NCBI RefSeq assembly: GCF_019285735.1
Contig: NZ_CP079107.1
Span: forward strand, 2,604,001-2,668,000
From: Paeniglutamicibacter sp. Y32M11
Lineage (GTDB): Bacteria > Actinomycetota > Actinomycetes > Actinomycetales > Micrococcaceae
Reading direction: 5' to 3'
Length of the DNA stretch: 64,000 bases
Part shown: positions 54,905 to 63,938 of the stretch, in pieces
Position numbering within the stretch: position 1 is the first letter of the stretch
Layout: every line of letters starts with the position of its first letter
Notes under the pieces: generated by a model
What the model was told of the DNA's origin: nothing
Database searches by the model: none
What the model saw: only the letters and a program-made list of their open reading frames with translations
Made by a program: the position numbers and the translations under genes

Positions 54905-55879
54905 CTAGAGTCCCGCCAGGTCGGCGGCGCCCTCGCGCAGCAGCTGTTCGGCCAATGTGATGCCCAGGGCCTGCGCGCCGTCGATGGTCAGTTGCTGCGT
55001 GGTGGCCGAGCGGCGCATGGTGTCCGAACCATCGGGGTTGCACGCCACCGAGTCGAGTACCAGCGTGTCCCCGTGCACCGTGGCCAGCGCACCAATGGGC
55101 GCCGCGCAGCCGGCCTCAAGCCGAGCCAACAGCGCGCGTTCGGCGGTGACCGCCAGGCGCGTGTCGAAATCGTCCATGGTTTCCAGCGCCGTGTCGACGG
55201 ACGGATGTCCGCTGCCGGCCTCACGAACCTCCACGGCCAGCGAGCCTTGCCCGGGGGCCGGAAGCATGATCTCCGGGTCCAGGTACTCGGTGATGTGTGA
55301 ATCCAGGCCCAGACGCTCCAGACCGGCGGCGGCCAGGACGACAGCGTCCAGGTCGCCCTGGGCGGTGCGCCCGACTCCCCCATCGTCCTTTTGCGCCGGT
55401 GAGCCCTTGACCCGGCCCAGGCGGGTTCCGACGTTGCCGCGGATATCCACGATTTTCAGATCGGGGCGGAAGGCCAACAGTTGGGCCTTGCGGCGCGGGG
55501 AACCGGTGCCCACCGTTGCCCCTTCGGGCAGCTCGGCCAGGAACAAGCCGTCGCGGGCGCACAGGGCGTCGCGCACATCCGCTCGCTGCGGGGTCGCGGC
55601 AATGATCAACCCGTCGGGCTGCGTGGTGGGCAGGTCCTTGAGCGAATGCACGGCCATGTCACAACTGCCATCCAACAACGCCTGACGCAGGGCGGCGGCA
55701 AATACGCCGGTGCCGCCGAGCTGGGACAGTGGACCGGTGGTCACATCCCCCTCGGTTTTCACCAGCACGGTGTTATAGGGGACCTGGGAGATCTCGTGCA
55801 ATTGCACCGCGACGTGCCCGGTTTGGGTGGTGGCCAGCGCCGAGCCACGAGTACCGATGCTGAACTCGTGCTGCGTCAT
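54905..55879 (-). CDS. hemC: Hydroxymethylbilane synthase (porphobilinogen deaminase)
   Basis: Enzyme of 324 residues that links four porphobilinogens. The cofactor Cys sits in LEAGCAAPIGALA. GTRGSALATTQT near the N terminus and GTGSPRRKAQLLAFRPDL and DIRGNVGTRLGRV bind substrate carboxylates. ATG at 55879 overlaps the cpfC stop by four bases. Confidence 0.95.
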   Translation of the reverse strand: MTQHEFSIGTRGSALATTQTGHVAVQLHEISQVPYNTVLVKTEGDVTTGPLSQLGGTGVFAAALRQALLDGSCDMAVHSLKDLPTTQPDGLIIAATPQRADVRDALCARDGLFLAELPEGATVGTGSPRRKAQLLAFRPDLKIVDIRGNVGTRLGRVKGSPAQKDDGGVGRTAQGDLDAVVLAAAGLERLGLDSHITEYLDPEIMLPAPGQGSLAVEVREAGSGHPSVDTALETMDDFDTRLAVTAERALLARLEAGCAAPIGALATVHGDTLVLDSVACNPDGSDTMRRSATTQQLTIDGAQALGITLAEQLLREGAADLAGL

Positions 55880-57081
55880 GATGCCGGCACCCCCACCTCG
55901 GAGTCGACGGCGGCGATGGTCGGCTTGACGCTGCCATCACGCATCACCTTGGCACAGCAATTCGGCCGGCACACATCAAACCATGGACCGAGCTCGGCCA
56001 CCGAGGCGCGGCCGGGCTTCAGCGCGGCACCGTCGGACCCGGCCAGGCGCTCGGCCACCAGGTCGACCATGCCGGAGACGAAGTCCGTGTGGGTTCCCGG
56101 GGTCGGGGCGCGGTGGAACGCCAGGCCGAGTTCGGCGCAGGTTTCCCTCGCCTCGGTGTCCAGGTCCCAGAGGACCTCCATGTGATCCGAGACGAAGCCG
56201 ATGGGCATCACCACGACCCCGGCGACGCCGGCGGCCTGGTACTCCGTGAGCGCGTCGTTGATGTCCGGTTCCAGCCACGGCACGTGCGGGGCCCCGGAAC
56301 GCGATTGGAAGACCAGGGAGTGCGACAGGCCGGCAGCCTCGGGCACCCCAGCCAGGATCGCGTCGGCCACGGCCAGGTGCTGGGCCGAGTACAGGTCGGT
56401 ATCCAGCGTGGCCACGAGGTCGCGCGGGCCGGCGGCCTGCGCGTCGGAGGTCGGGATCGAGTGCGTCACGAAGACGATCTTGATCTCGCCCTGCGGGTTG
56501 CCGGCCGCCGCCAGCTGCGCCCGGACCTCGGCCAGCGAATCGCGCAGCCCGCCCATGAACGGGGTCACGAACCCGGGGGTGTCGAAGTACTGGCGCACCT
56601 TGTCAACCTCGAGCTTGCCCTCCAGGCCGGTTTCGCGCAGCGCGACGCCCAGGTCCTCGCGGTATTGCCGGCAGGAAGAGTAGCCGGAATAGGCGCTGGT
56701 GGAGAGCATCAGCACCTTACGGTGTCCCGCGTTGTAGATCTCGGTGATGGTTTCCGGGATGTAGGGCGCCCAGTTGCGGTTGCCCCAGTAGATCGGAACC
56801 CCGATCTCCCGCGCAGCCAGCTCGGCCTCCAGGGCGGCCTTCAGCGCGCGGTTCTGCGCATTGATCGGGGACACACCACCGTTTTTGCGGTAGTGCACCG
56901 CCACCTCTTCGAGGCGCTCGTCGGGGATGCCGCGCCCCTTCGTGACGTTGCGCAGGAAGGGGAGGACGTCCTCCTGTCCCTCCGGTCCGCCGAAGGAGGC
57001 CAGCAGGATGGCGTCATAGGCCTTCGGGGCCATGACCCCGGAGTCGTCGTACCCGGTGCGCGGGTCGAAAGCCTGGCTCAT
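55876..57081 (-). CDS. cpfC: Coproporphyrin ferrochelatase
   Basis: Protein of 401 residues inserting Fe2+ into coproporphyrin III in the Gram-positive haem route. Catalytic His in FVTHSIPTSD and Glu in SDHMEVLWDLDTEA. The cysteines for a [2Fe-2S] cluster of the actinobacterial type are visible: SSCRQYRED and the C-terminal CRPNCC. Older name hemH. Overlaps the chdC stop by four bases. Confidence 0.95.
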   Translation of the reverse strand: MSQAFDPRTGYDDSGVMAPKAYDAILLASFGGPEGQEDVLPFLRNVTKGRGIPDERLEEVAVHYRKNGGVSPINAQNRALKAALEAELAAREIGVPIYWGNRNWAPYIPETITEIYNAGHRKVLMLSTSAYSGYSSCRQYREDLGVALRETGLEGKLEVDKVRQYFDTPGFVTPFMGGLRDSLAEVRAQLAAAGNPQGEIKIVFVTHSIPTSDAQAAGPRDLVATLDTDLYSAQHLAVADAILAGVPEAAGLSHSLVFQSRSGAPHVPWLEPDINDALTEYQAAGVAGVVVMPIGFVSDHMEVLWDLDTEARETCAELGLAFHRAPTPGTHTDFVSGMVDLVAERLAGSDGAALKPGRASVAELGPWFDVCRPNCCAKVMRDGSVKPTIAAVDSEVGVPAS

Positions 57082-57791
57082 CGCAGGACCTCGGCGACCT
57101 CGGCCGTGGAGATGCGGCGGCCGGTGTAGAACGGGGTTTCTTCACGCACGTGGTTGCGGGCCTCGGTGTAGCGCAGGTGGCGCATCATGTCGACCAGATC
57201 GATCATTTCCGGGGCTTCGAGGCAAATCTGCCATTCGAAGTCGCTGAAGGAGAAGGCTGCGACGGTGTTGGCCAGCACGGTCGGGAATTCGCGACCCAGG
57301 ATGCCGTGATCGCGCAGCATCTTGCCGCGCTCCTTGGGGTCCAGCAGGTACCAATCGTTGGATCGCACAAACGGGTAGACGGTCATCCAGGTTTCCGGGG
57401 CCACACCGCGGGCGAAGGCCGGGGAGTGATCCTTGGCAAATTCTGCCTCGCGGTGCACGCCCATGGTGGAGTACACGATGGAGGTTTCGGCGAAGAGGAA
57501 GGAGCGCCGAATCTTGCGCACCGCTGCCTGCAATCCCTCGGCGGTCGGGCCGTGGACCCAGGTCATCACGTCGGCGTCTTCGCGCATGGCCGAGACGTCG
57601 TAGGTGCCGCGCAGCGTCACGCCGTCTTGTGCCAGCTCGGCCACCAACGCGTCAAAGGCCTCGACACCCTCGGTGCGGTCCAGATCCGAATCGCGCTTGA
57701 AGATGGTCCACAGGGTGAAGTACATGGTGGCGTCGGTACCGGCTGCTTCACGGTCGCGGATGACGGGTGAGTTGGATTCCACTGCACTCAT
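57078..57791 (-). CDS. chdC: Coproheme decarboxylase
   Basis: Chlorite-dismutase-fold enzyme of 237 residues (also hemQ) that converts iron coproporphyrin III to haem b with peroxide, the last step. The catalytic Tyr is in MTVYPFVRSNDWYLL; the proximal haem His probably lies in the next region (LRDHGILG). CAGGAG precedes the ATG. Its presence with cpfC proves that the coproporphyrin-dependent branch is used. Confidence 0.94.
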   Translation of the reverse strand: MSAVESNSPVIRDREAAGTDATMYFTLWTIFKRDSDLDRTEGVEAFDALVAELAQDGVTLRGTYDVSAMREDADVMTWVHGPTAEGLQAAVRKIRRSFLFAETSIVYSTMGVHREAEFAKDHSPAFARGVAPETWMTVYPFVRSNDWYLLDPKERGKMLRDHGILGREFPTVLANTVAAFSFSDFEWQICLEAPEMIDLVDMMRHLRYTEARNHVREETPFYTGRRISTAEVAEVLR

Positions 57792-57947
57792 GGGGTAGTT
57801 CTCCTGTTTTCTTTGCTGTGCTTCGCGGTGAGGCGAGGCGCTTCTCGTGGGTTTTACGACGTTGAAGTGGTTCGTGGGGGTTCGTCCCGCGCAGCTCGCG
57901 TCCGTATCCGCTGCTGGGAGCCGGGGTGAGCCGCGCGGGCGGCGGGG

Positions 57948-59936
57948 TCAGCTCACGGTGATGCGCAGTTTCTTGCGTGTATCGCCCACCACCGCGGCAA
58001 GACCGGTGCCCGAGAGCCAGGCACCGACGACATCCAGCCCCGGGTGGGTGGCGGCGATGGCACGGATTTGCGCCACACGCCGGGCATGTCCGGTGGTGGC
58101 GAAGGGCAGTGCGCCGGAGTAGCGAATCACGTCAAAGCCCAAGAGGTCTTCGGCGGTGATCACCATGCCCAGCAGCGCCGAGGCGTCCTTCAGCGCCGCA
58201 TCACGCAGCGTGCGATCATCGGCATTAACCAACGCAGAGGCCATATCGTTCAACCGCCCGTAGGACAGGCGCAAGACGTGGGTACCGGGACCGGATTCGT
58301 CACCCAACCACTGCCATTTGGCCGTGGCATGGGTCAGTGCCTTGGCGCCGATGTTATTGACGCTGGGCGAGACCAGCAGGCCGGTGCCACGCGGGGCATC
58401 ATCCAGCTCGGGTTTATCCAGCACCAGGGTGACCAGCGATATGCCGGCTCCGGTGCTCGGCCGGTGCTCGGTGAACGCCCGATCAATCCCGCTCAGAAGC
58501 TCAACGGCCAGTTCACCGCCGGTGGCAACCACCACGCGGTCAACCTGCAGCTGCGTGCCCGCTTCGGTGTGGGTGGCTGACTCACCGAGGGTGACCCGGA
58601 AACCGGTGGAGTGCTCCCCCGGCGTTATGGCGGCGATGGGGCTGTTGGTTTTCAGTTCAACACCGGCGGCACGCAGATCCGCGATAAGGGCGGCGGTGAG
58701 CCGGTTCATGCCTCCGCGGACGGAGGCGACGGCGGAACCGGCGGGTGCGGCGGCGCGCTGGGCGGCAACGGCCTTGGCCAGCGAACCGTGCTTCAGCACC
58801 GCTGCGCGCAGCCCCGGGGCGATGGCATCAACGTCGAGAGTATCGGGATCCGCCGAATGCACCCCTGACACGACGGGGGTGACCAGGTTCTCCAATACCG
58901 CCGAGCCCATCCGGGAGCGGACCAGGGCACCGAGGGACATCTCGCCCTCAAGAATCTTTTTGGACACCGGGGTGATCAGATCCGCCGCGGCACGTAGCGC
59001 ACCGCTGCGGCCCACCGCCGTGCGGACCTCATCGGCCCACGGGTCCCCGGGGATCCCCAGGATGCCGGTGGCCGGAAGTGGCTGGGCCACGTTGTCGTGC
59101 CCGCGTTTGAGATACAGCCAGGCTCCCCCGGGTTCGGGGGTGACGATGTCCTCCCCCAGGCCGAGTTCGACCAGCAATTGTGCGACGGCGGCGGAGCGGG
59201 TGGCGAAGGATTCGGCGCCGGCGTCAAGGCTCAGCCCGGCGACCTGGTGCTCGGTGACGCAGCCACCAAAGTGTCCCTGCGCCTCGTGGACCACCACCCG
59301 GTGACCACTCATGACCAGTTCGCGGGCGGCCACCAATCCGGAGATGCCACCGCCGATGACCACAGCCAGCGGTCCGCTCGGTGCCGCCGGGGCGGCAGCG
59401 GCGGTGGCCTCGGCACCACGAGCCCGGTGCAGCAAGCGCATCGCGTGGGCAGCGGCGTTTGAGCCCACCGGGCTTCGGCGTGCCTTAGTTGCCGGAGCCT
59501 CGGTGCTCGGCGCACCGTCTGGGCTCGGTGCTGCTTCGGGGGTCCGGACACCGCCGAAGGTTGGCTCCGGCTGCGGGGCTACCCTCGCCGCTTCGCTGGC
59601 CACACGTGACTCGGCGTAATCTGGTGTGCTGGTTGAGGCTTCGGTGCCGCGCTCGGACGGGTGGGTGGCACCGGTTTCGGCACCTCGGGCGCGGTTGAGC
59701 AGGCGCAGGGCGTGAGCCGCGGCGTTCGACCCGACGCTCGCGACTCGACCGCGTGCCACCGAGGCAACGGCTGGCTCATTTTCACCGGTGAAGGTGATGA
59801 CCGCGTCTTCTTCGGTCCCACCAGGTGCGGTGCTCGGGCCAGCTAGCGATTCGGGGTCCTTCGCGGGATCCCCCGGCACACCTGCAGGGTCGGCCGACTC
59901 GCGGTTTGGCTGACCTTGGATCTTAGGCACCATCAT
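57948..59936 (-). CDS. cgoX: Coproporphyrinogen III oxidase (HemY type) with a long N-terminal extension
   Basis: FAD enzyme of 662 residues, well above the usual 450-490. The oxidase starts near residue 189 with the dinucleotide motif AVVIGGGISGLVAARELV and continues with DAGAESFATRSAAV and, at the end, VVGAWLSGTGLAAVVGD. Residues 1 to about 188 are a Pro/Ala/Glu-rich extension holding two copies of an Arg-rich helix-like motif (68-87 and 157-176). In the pathway it oxidises coproporphyrinogen III to coproporphyrin III. Start ATG at 59936 or the next codon, behind AGGGAAAAGAG. A start at Met166 would drop the extension, but the strong repeat argues that it is translated. Confidence 0.9.
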   Translation of the reverse strand: MMVPKIQGQPNRESADPAGVPGDPAKDPESLAGPSTAPGGTEEDAVITFTGENEPAVASVARGRVASVGSNAAAHALRLLNRARGAETGATHPSERGTEASTSTPDYAESRVASEAARVAPQPEPTFGGVRTPEAAPSPDGAPSTEAPATKARRSPVGSNAAAHAMRLLHRARGAEATAAAAPAAPSGPLAVVIGGGISGLVAARELVMSGHRVVVHEAQGHFGGCVTEHQVAGLSLDAGAESFATRSAAVAQLLVELGLGEDIVTPEPGGAWLYLKRGHDNVAQPLPATGILGIPGDPWADEVRTAVGRSGALRAAADLITPVSKKILEGEMSLGALVRSRMGSAVLENLVTPVVSGVHSADPDTLDVDAIAPGLRAAVLKHGSLAKAVAAQRAAAPAGSAVASVRGGMNRLTAALIADLRAAGVELKTNSPIAAITPGEHSTGFRVTLGESATHTEAGTQLQVDRVVVATGGELAVELLSGIDRAFTEHRPSTGAGISLVTLVLDKPELDDAPRGTGLLVSPSVNNIGAKALTHATAKWQWLGDESGPGTHVLRLSYGRLNDMASALVNADDRTLRDAALKDASALLGMVITAEDLLGFDVIRYSGALPFATTGHARRVAQIRAIAATHPGLDVVGAWLSGTGLAAVVGDTRKKLRITVS
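59409..59468 (-). repeat. CgoX extension motif, copy 2
   Basis: Encodes VGSNAAAHAMRLLHRARGAE (residues 157-176), directly before the FAD domain. It matches copy 1 at all but two of 20 positions (Leu/Met and Asn/His). The DNA differs at several third positions, so selection seems to keep the protein sequence. Confidence 0.85.
59676..59735 (-). repeat. CgoX extension motif, copy 1
   Basis: Encodes VGSNAAAHALRLLNRARGAE (residues 68-87), 69 residues before copy 2. Ala, Leu and Arg spacing predicts an amphipathic basic helix. Confidence 0.85.
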
Positions 59937-59973
59937 CTCTTTTCAGGGAAAACGAACGTGGAACGTGCTTCCG

Positions 59974-60028
59974 GGAATCGGTGTGCTGTTGGTGCGGCGC
60001 GTGGCACCTCCAGCAGCACACCGATTCC
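59974..60028 (-). terminator. Hairpin between hemE and cgoX
   Basis: GGAATCGGTGTGCTG and its exact complement, 25-base loop, in the 111-base gap between hemE and cgoX. No T run follows, so it may act as an attenuator or as an mRNA-processing or stabilising element rather than a full stop. Confidence 0.55.
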
Positions 60029-60047
60029 TGGCAATGCTTCTTCTAGC

Positions 60048-61118
60048 TTAACGCCCGGCCACGGGGATCGAGTGAATAAGTTCGACCAAACGGGTCAGCG
60101 TCTCGGGGTTGGTCTCCGGCGGGACACCGTGACCCAGGTTCGCCACGTGTGAGACGGCGGTGTCCCCGGCGGCCAGCACCTCGCGCACGTGCGCCTCGAG
60201 GACCTCCCACGGTGCGGTGAGCAGGGCCGGGTCGATGTTGCCCTGCAGCGGGATGTTCCCGCCCAGCCGACGATTGGCCTCATCCAGCGGCAACCGGTAG
60301 TCAACGCCCATGACGTCGACTCCCACATCGCGCATGGCACCGAGCAACTCGGAGGTGCCGGTGCCAAAGTGCACCAGCGGGACGCCGGTGTCTCGAACGT
60401 GATCCAGCGCGCGGGCCGAGGCCGGAGCGACGAAGTTGGTGTAGTCGCCCAGCGAGAGCGAACCGGCCCAGGAGTCAAAGAGCTGTCCGGCGGAGGCACC
60501 TGCCTCGATCTGGGCGCGCAGGAAGGCCCCGGAGGCGTCGGCGGCCCAGTTGGCCAGTTCTTCCCAGACTCCCGGCTGCGCGTGCATCATGGTGCGCGGG
60601 CCCATGTGGTCGCGGGACGGACGTCCCTCCACCATGTAAGCGGCAACGGTGAACGGGGCACCGGCAAATCCGATCAGCGGCGTATTGCCCAGCTGCTCAA
60701 CGGTCATGGAGACGGCCTCGCGAATCGGGTCCAGCGCCGCATCATCCATCTTAGGTAGTGCACGCACGTCGGCGGCGGTGCGCACCGGGGAGGCAAGGAC
60801 CGGACCGACGCCCGGAACAATGTCCACGTCGATGCCGGCCAGCTTGAGCGGGATGACGATGTCGGAGAAAAAGATCCCGGCATCCACATCGTGCCGGCGG
60901 ACCGGCTGCAAGGTGATTTCCGAGGCCATGTCCGGGCGCAGGCAGGATTCAAGCATCTCGGTGCCCTCGCGTAGCTTGCGGTATTCGGGCAGCGAACGGC
61001 CCGCCTGGCGCATGAACCATACGGGCCTGCGGCTGGGCTTTAGGCCGCGGTAGGCGGAAATCAACGGGGAATTGGCGGTACGACCGTCCATCAGCGGGTG
61101 GTTCTGGCTCAACGTCAT
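60048..61118 (-). CDS. hemE: Uroporphyrinogen decarboxylase
   Basis: Protein of 356 residues removing four carboxyls to give coproporphyrinogen III. The substrate motifs are PVWFMRQAGRSLPEYR near residue 32, FFSDIVIPLKLAG and the C-terminal NLGHGVPPETNPET. First gene of the minus-strand haem operon. A perfect 14-bp palindrome lies 13-26 bases before the ATG. Confidence 0.95.
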   Translation of the reverse strand: MTLSQNHPLMDGRTANSPLISAYRGLKPSRRPVWFMRQAGRSLPEYRKLREGTEMLESCLRPDMASEITLQPVRRHDVDAGIFFSDIVIPLKLAGIDVDIVPGVGPVLASPVRTAADVRALPKMDDAALDPIREAVSMTVEQLGNTPLIGFAGAPFTVAAYMVEGRPSRDHMGPRTMMHAQPGVWEELANWAADASGAFLRAQIEAGASAGQLFDSWAGSLSLGDYTNFVAPASARALDHVRDTGVPLVHFGTGTSELLGAMRDVGVDVMGVDYRLPLDEANRRLGGNIPLQGNIDPALLTAPWEVLEAHVREVLAAGDTAVSHVANLGHGVPPETNPETLTRLVELIHSIPVAGR

Positions 61119-61130
61119 GGCATTGATTCT

Positions 61131-61154
61131 GCCAACATGTTGGCTCGAATAGTA
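61131..61154 (-). promoter_or_regulatory. Perfect palindrome and -10 box in front of hemE
   Basis: GCCAACATGTTGGC (61131-61144) is a perfect 14-bp palindrome. On the minus strand TACTAT (complement of 61149-61154) precedes it by four bases, so the palindrome would straddle the transcription start of the hemE operon, an ideal repressor site. The divergent hemA promoter lies in the same 125-base gap. Regulator unknown. Confidence 0.5.
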
Positions 61155-61243
61155 ATCCGCACGCCGCCAGCGAACACCACAAGTCCCATGTGAGCGTCTA
61201 ACCGATCACATCCGCTTCTCTACAACAGGTAGTAAGGGCTACC

Positions 61244-62620
61244 ATGGGAGACACTGTGGTTCTATTATCTCTCGTTGCCTCCCATTCAGACATCGACCTC
61301 GAGACAGTGGCAAAAATTAGTGCCGATGCCTCCCAGGTCGCCTCGGTCGTGCTCGCTTCGGCCAGCCCGGTTGCCGGCGCCATCACCCTGGCCACCTGCA
61401 ATCGCTACGAAATCTATTGCGAAGTTCCGCAATCGGAGGACGTTCCGGCAGCCCGCTCGGAGGTGATTACGCAGATCGCCGCCAGCACCGGCTTGAGCGA
61501 GGAAACCATCTCCACCGCCCTGATCTCAAAGACCGAGACGGATGTCATCGAGCATCTTTTCTCCGTCGGCGCGGGCCTCGACTCCGCCGTTATTGGGGAA
61601 CGTGAGATCGCCGGTCAGGTACGCCGGGCATTGAATGAAGCCCAGGCCTCCGGAACCGCCACCGGTTCGCTGGTTCGCCTCTTCCAGGCCGCATCACGCA
61701 CCGCCAAGGACGTCGGATCGCGCACCACCTTGGGTTCACGCGGCCTCTCGGTGGTCTCCGTTGCCCTGGAGCTGGCCACGGATTTGAGCAACGACGCCGA
61801 CTGGAGCACCAAAGACATCGTCATCTTCGGCACCGGCGCTTATGCCGGAGCCACCATGGCCCTGCTGCGCGAACGGGGCGCCCACAACGTTTCCGTCTAC
61901 TCCGCCTCCGGCCGGGCCGATGCCTTCGTGGCCTCTCGCGGCGGCACGGCGCTTGATGAGAGCACTCTTGAGGCCGCGCTTTCCCACGCCGACATCATCA
62001 TCGGCTGCAGCGGCTCGGATCACCGCCTGATGTCCAGCGACATCACCTCGCTGGATCGTGCGGAGCACCCACTGGTCGCCATCGATCTGGCCCTGACCCA
62101 CGATTTTGACCCGGAACTCGGTGCGCTGCCCGGCGTGGATTTAATCACGTTGGAATCGGTGCGCATGGCCGCGCCCGAGGAACAGGCACAGTCACTGCGT
62201 GAGGCACGCAGCATTGTGCTGGACGCCGCCGAGACCTTCGCGACCGAACAGCGTGAACGCGCAGCGGATGCCGCCATCGTGGCCCTGCGCCGACACACGC
62301 AGCAGGTCTTGGAATCAGAGGTTGAAAAGGTTCGCGCCCAGCACGGCTGCACCGCGGCAGCCGAAGAGGTCGAATTCGCGATGCGCCGCATGATGCGTCA
62401 ACTCCTGCACGTCCCCACGGTCCGTGCCCGTGAGCTCGCTGCCCAGGGACGCGCCGGTGAATACATTGAAGCGCTCGAGACCCTCTACGGGCTGGCCGTG
62501 GATGCGCCAGTGGCCCCGTCGATGAAAAATGCCGCCGGTTGCCCCGTCACCGGGACTCAGTCCACGGCAGGTCCTCACGATGCACAGCTGCCGTCCCCGG
62601 CACTACATCAGGTCGGCTAA
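61244..62620 (+). CDS. hemA: Glutamyl-tRNA reductase
   Basis: NADPH enzyme of 458 residues starting haem synthesis by reducing tRNA-bound glutamate. Catalytic Cys in [11 protein letters not shown] near residue 50; [13 protein letters not shown], then the NADPH domain [17 protein letters not shown], and a C-terminal dimer helix region. An extra tail of about 40 residues ([16 protein letters not shown]...) contains one Cys and is unconserved in appearance. ATG 61244 has AAGGG upstream; GTG 61256 behind GGGAG is an equally good start and fits the family N terminus [11 protein letters not shown]. Confidence 0.94.
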   Translation: MGDTVVLLSLVASHSDIDLETVAKISADASQVASVVLASASPVAGAITLATCNRYEIYCEVPQSEDVPAARSEVITQIAASTGLSEETISTALISKTETDVIEHLFSVGAGLDSAVIGEREIAGQVRRALNEAQASGTATGSLVRLFQAASRTAKDVGSRTTLGSRGLSVVSVALELATDLSNDADWSTKDIVIFGTGAYAGATMALLRERGAHNVSVYSASGRADAFVASRGGTALDESTLEAALSHADIIIGCSGSDHRLMSSDITSLDRAEHPLVAIDLALTHDFDPELGALPGVDLITLESVRMAAPEEQAQSLREARSIVLDAAETFATEQRERAADAAIVALRRHTQQVLESEVEKVRAQHGCTAAAEEVEFAMRRMMRQLLHVPTVRARELAAQGRAGEYIEALETLYGLAVDAPVAPSMKNAAGCPVTGTQSTAGPHDAQLPSPALHQVG

Positions 62621-62642
62621 TCGCTGCCTGATCGTCAGCAAC

Positions 62643-62694
62643 AAACGACGCGATGCCGTGGGGAACTTTAGTTCCCCACGGCATCGTGTCGTTT
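62643..62694. terminator. Bidirectional terminator between hemA and the MoeB-like gene
   Basis: AAACGAC and a long GATGCCGTGGGGAAC arm pair with exact complements around TTTA, ending in TTT. Lies between two convergent stops. Confidence 0.88.
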
Positions 62695-62714
62695 ATCCGG
62701 GTCCGATCGCTCGC

Positions 62715-63938
62715 TTAGTAGGCGGGCAGGCTCGGGTCAACGTCGCTGATCCAGTCCAGAATCCCGCCGGAGACATGGCGGACATCGGAATAACCAGCAT
62801 CCAATAGATGGCGCAACACCTCGGAGGATCTACCCCCGGACTTACAGTGCAGGATGATCTCGCGCTCCCGGGGCAGCTCAATTTCCCCCGACAGGATCGC
62901 CCCACGCGGAGCCAGTATCGCTCCGGGAATCGAGACGATCTCCGCCTCCCCACTTTCGCGCACATCGATCAGCAGGAAATCTTCGCTTCCCGCCGCACGA
63001 GCCTTGAGCAGTTCGGCCAGTCTGGTGGCGGAAATGCTGTGTTCCTTGGTGCGGCGGATTCCCGCGGCGTCCAGCTCGGGCATCGAGCAAAAGTCGTCAT
63101 AACTTTCCAACAGCGCGGTGATCGGCGGCAGGCTTGGATCCGGGCGCAAGCTCACCTCGCGCCAGCGCATATCCAGTGAATCAAGAATCAATAGCCGCCC
63201 CAGCAGGCTGCGCCCCACGCCGGTGATCAATTTGATGGCTTCGGCCACCATGACGGATCCGACCTGCGCACACAAAACGCCAAACACCCCGCCCTCCGAG
63301 CAGGAGGGCACGGTTCCCGGTGGCGGCGGCGTGGGGTACAGGTCGCGGTAATTGGGCCCGTGAGCATCCCAGAACACACTCACCTGCCCGTCAAAACGCA
63401 GAATCGAACCCCAAATATAGGGTTTCCCGGCCAGCGATGCGGCGTCGTTCACCAGATACCGGGTGGCAAAGTTATCGGTCCCGTCGAGCACCAGGTCATA
63501 ATCGGAAAAAATGTCGACGGCGTTGGACACATCAAGGCGCTGGGCGTGCACCCGGACGTTGAGCAGCGGGTTCAGGTCCGTGATGCGCCGCGCCGCCGAA
63601 TCGGTCTTCAGCTCCCCCACGCTGGCGGTGCCATGAATCACCTGGCGCTGCAGATTGCTCACGTCCACCACGTCGTCGTCGATGATGCCGATGGTGCCGA
63701 TGCCTGCGGCCGCAAGATAGAGCAACGCCGGCGAGCCGAGCCCACCGGCCCCAATGACCAGCACGCGAGCATTCTTCAGCCGCCGCTGCCCGAGCAAACC
63801 GATCTCGGGGATGATGATCTGGCGCGAATAGCGCAGCATTTCTTCCGGTAGCAGCGCCGGTGCCGGTTGAACCAGGGCGGGCAGCGACTCATGCTCAGCT
63901 GGGGCTTCCGGTACGTGGGGTCCTGCGGGAAAATCCAT
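62715..63938 (-). CDS. moeZ: MoeB/ThiF-type adenylyltransferase-sulfurtransferase with rhodanese domain
   Basis: Protein of 407 residues. E1-type domain (about 30-280): YSRQIIIPEIGLLGQRRL, VIGAGGLGSPALLYLA, DVSNLQRQV, DGTDNFATRYLVND. Rhodanese domain (about 300-400) with the active-site loop CKSGGRS. It adenylates and thiolates the C termini of sulfur carriers (MoaD, ThiS or CysO type) for molybdopterin, thiamine or cysteine synthesis. SCSEGGVFGVL replaces the usual zinc region. MoeZ is the mycobacterial name for this arrangement. Monocistronic as far as seen. Confidence 0.9.
   Translation of the reverse strand: MDFPAGPHVPEAPAEHESLPALVQPAPALLPEEMLRYSRQIIIPEIGLLGQRRLKNARVLVIGAGGLGSPALLYLAAAGIGTIGIIDDDVVDVSNLQRQVIHGTASVGELKTDSAARRITDLNPLLNVRVHAQRLDVSNAVDIFSDYDLVLDGTDNFATRYLVNDAASLAGKPYIWGSILRFDGQVSVFWDAHGPNYRDLYPTPPPPGTVPSCSEGGVFGVLCAQVGSVMVAEAIKLITGVGRSLLGRLLILDSLDMRWREVSLRPDPSLPPITALLESYDDFCSMPELDAAGIRRTKEHSISATRLAELLKARAAGSEDFLLIDVRESGEAEIVSIPGAILAPRGAILSGEIELPREREIILHCKSGGRSSEVLRHLLDAGYSDVRHVSGGILDWISDVDPSLPAY

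Noticed and set aside
61736-62101. Minus-strand frame inside hemA
   Set aside because: Antisense shadow of a high-GC gene; hemA is unmistakable.
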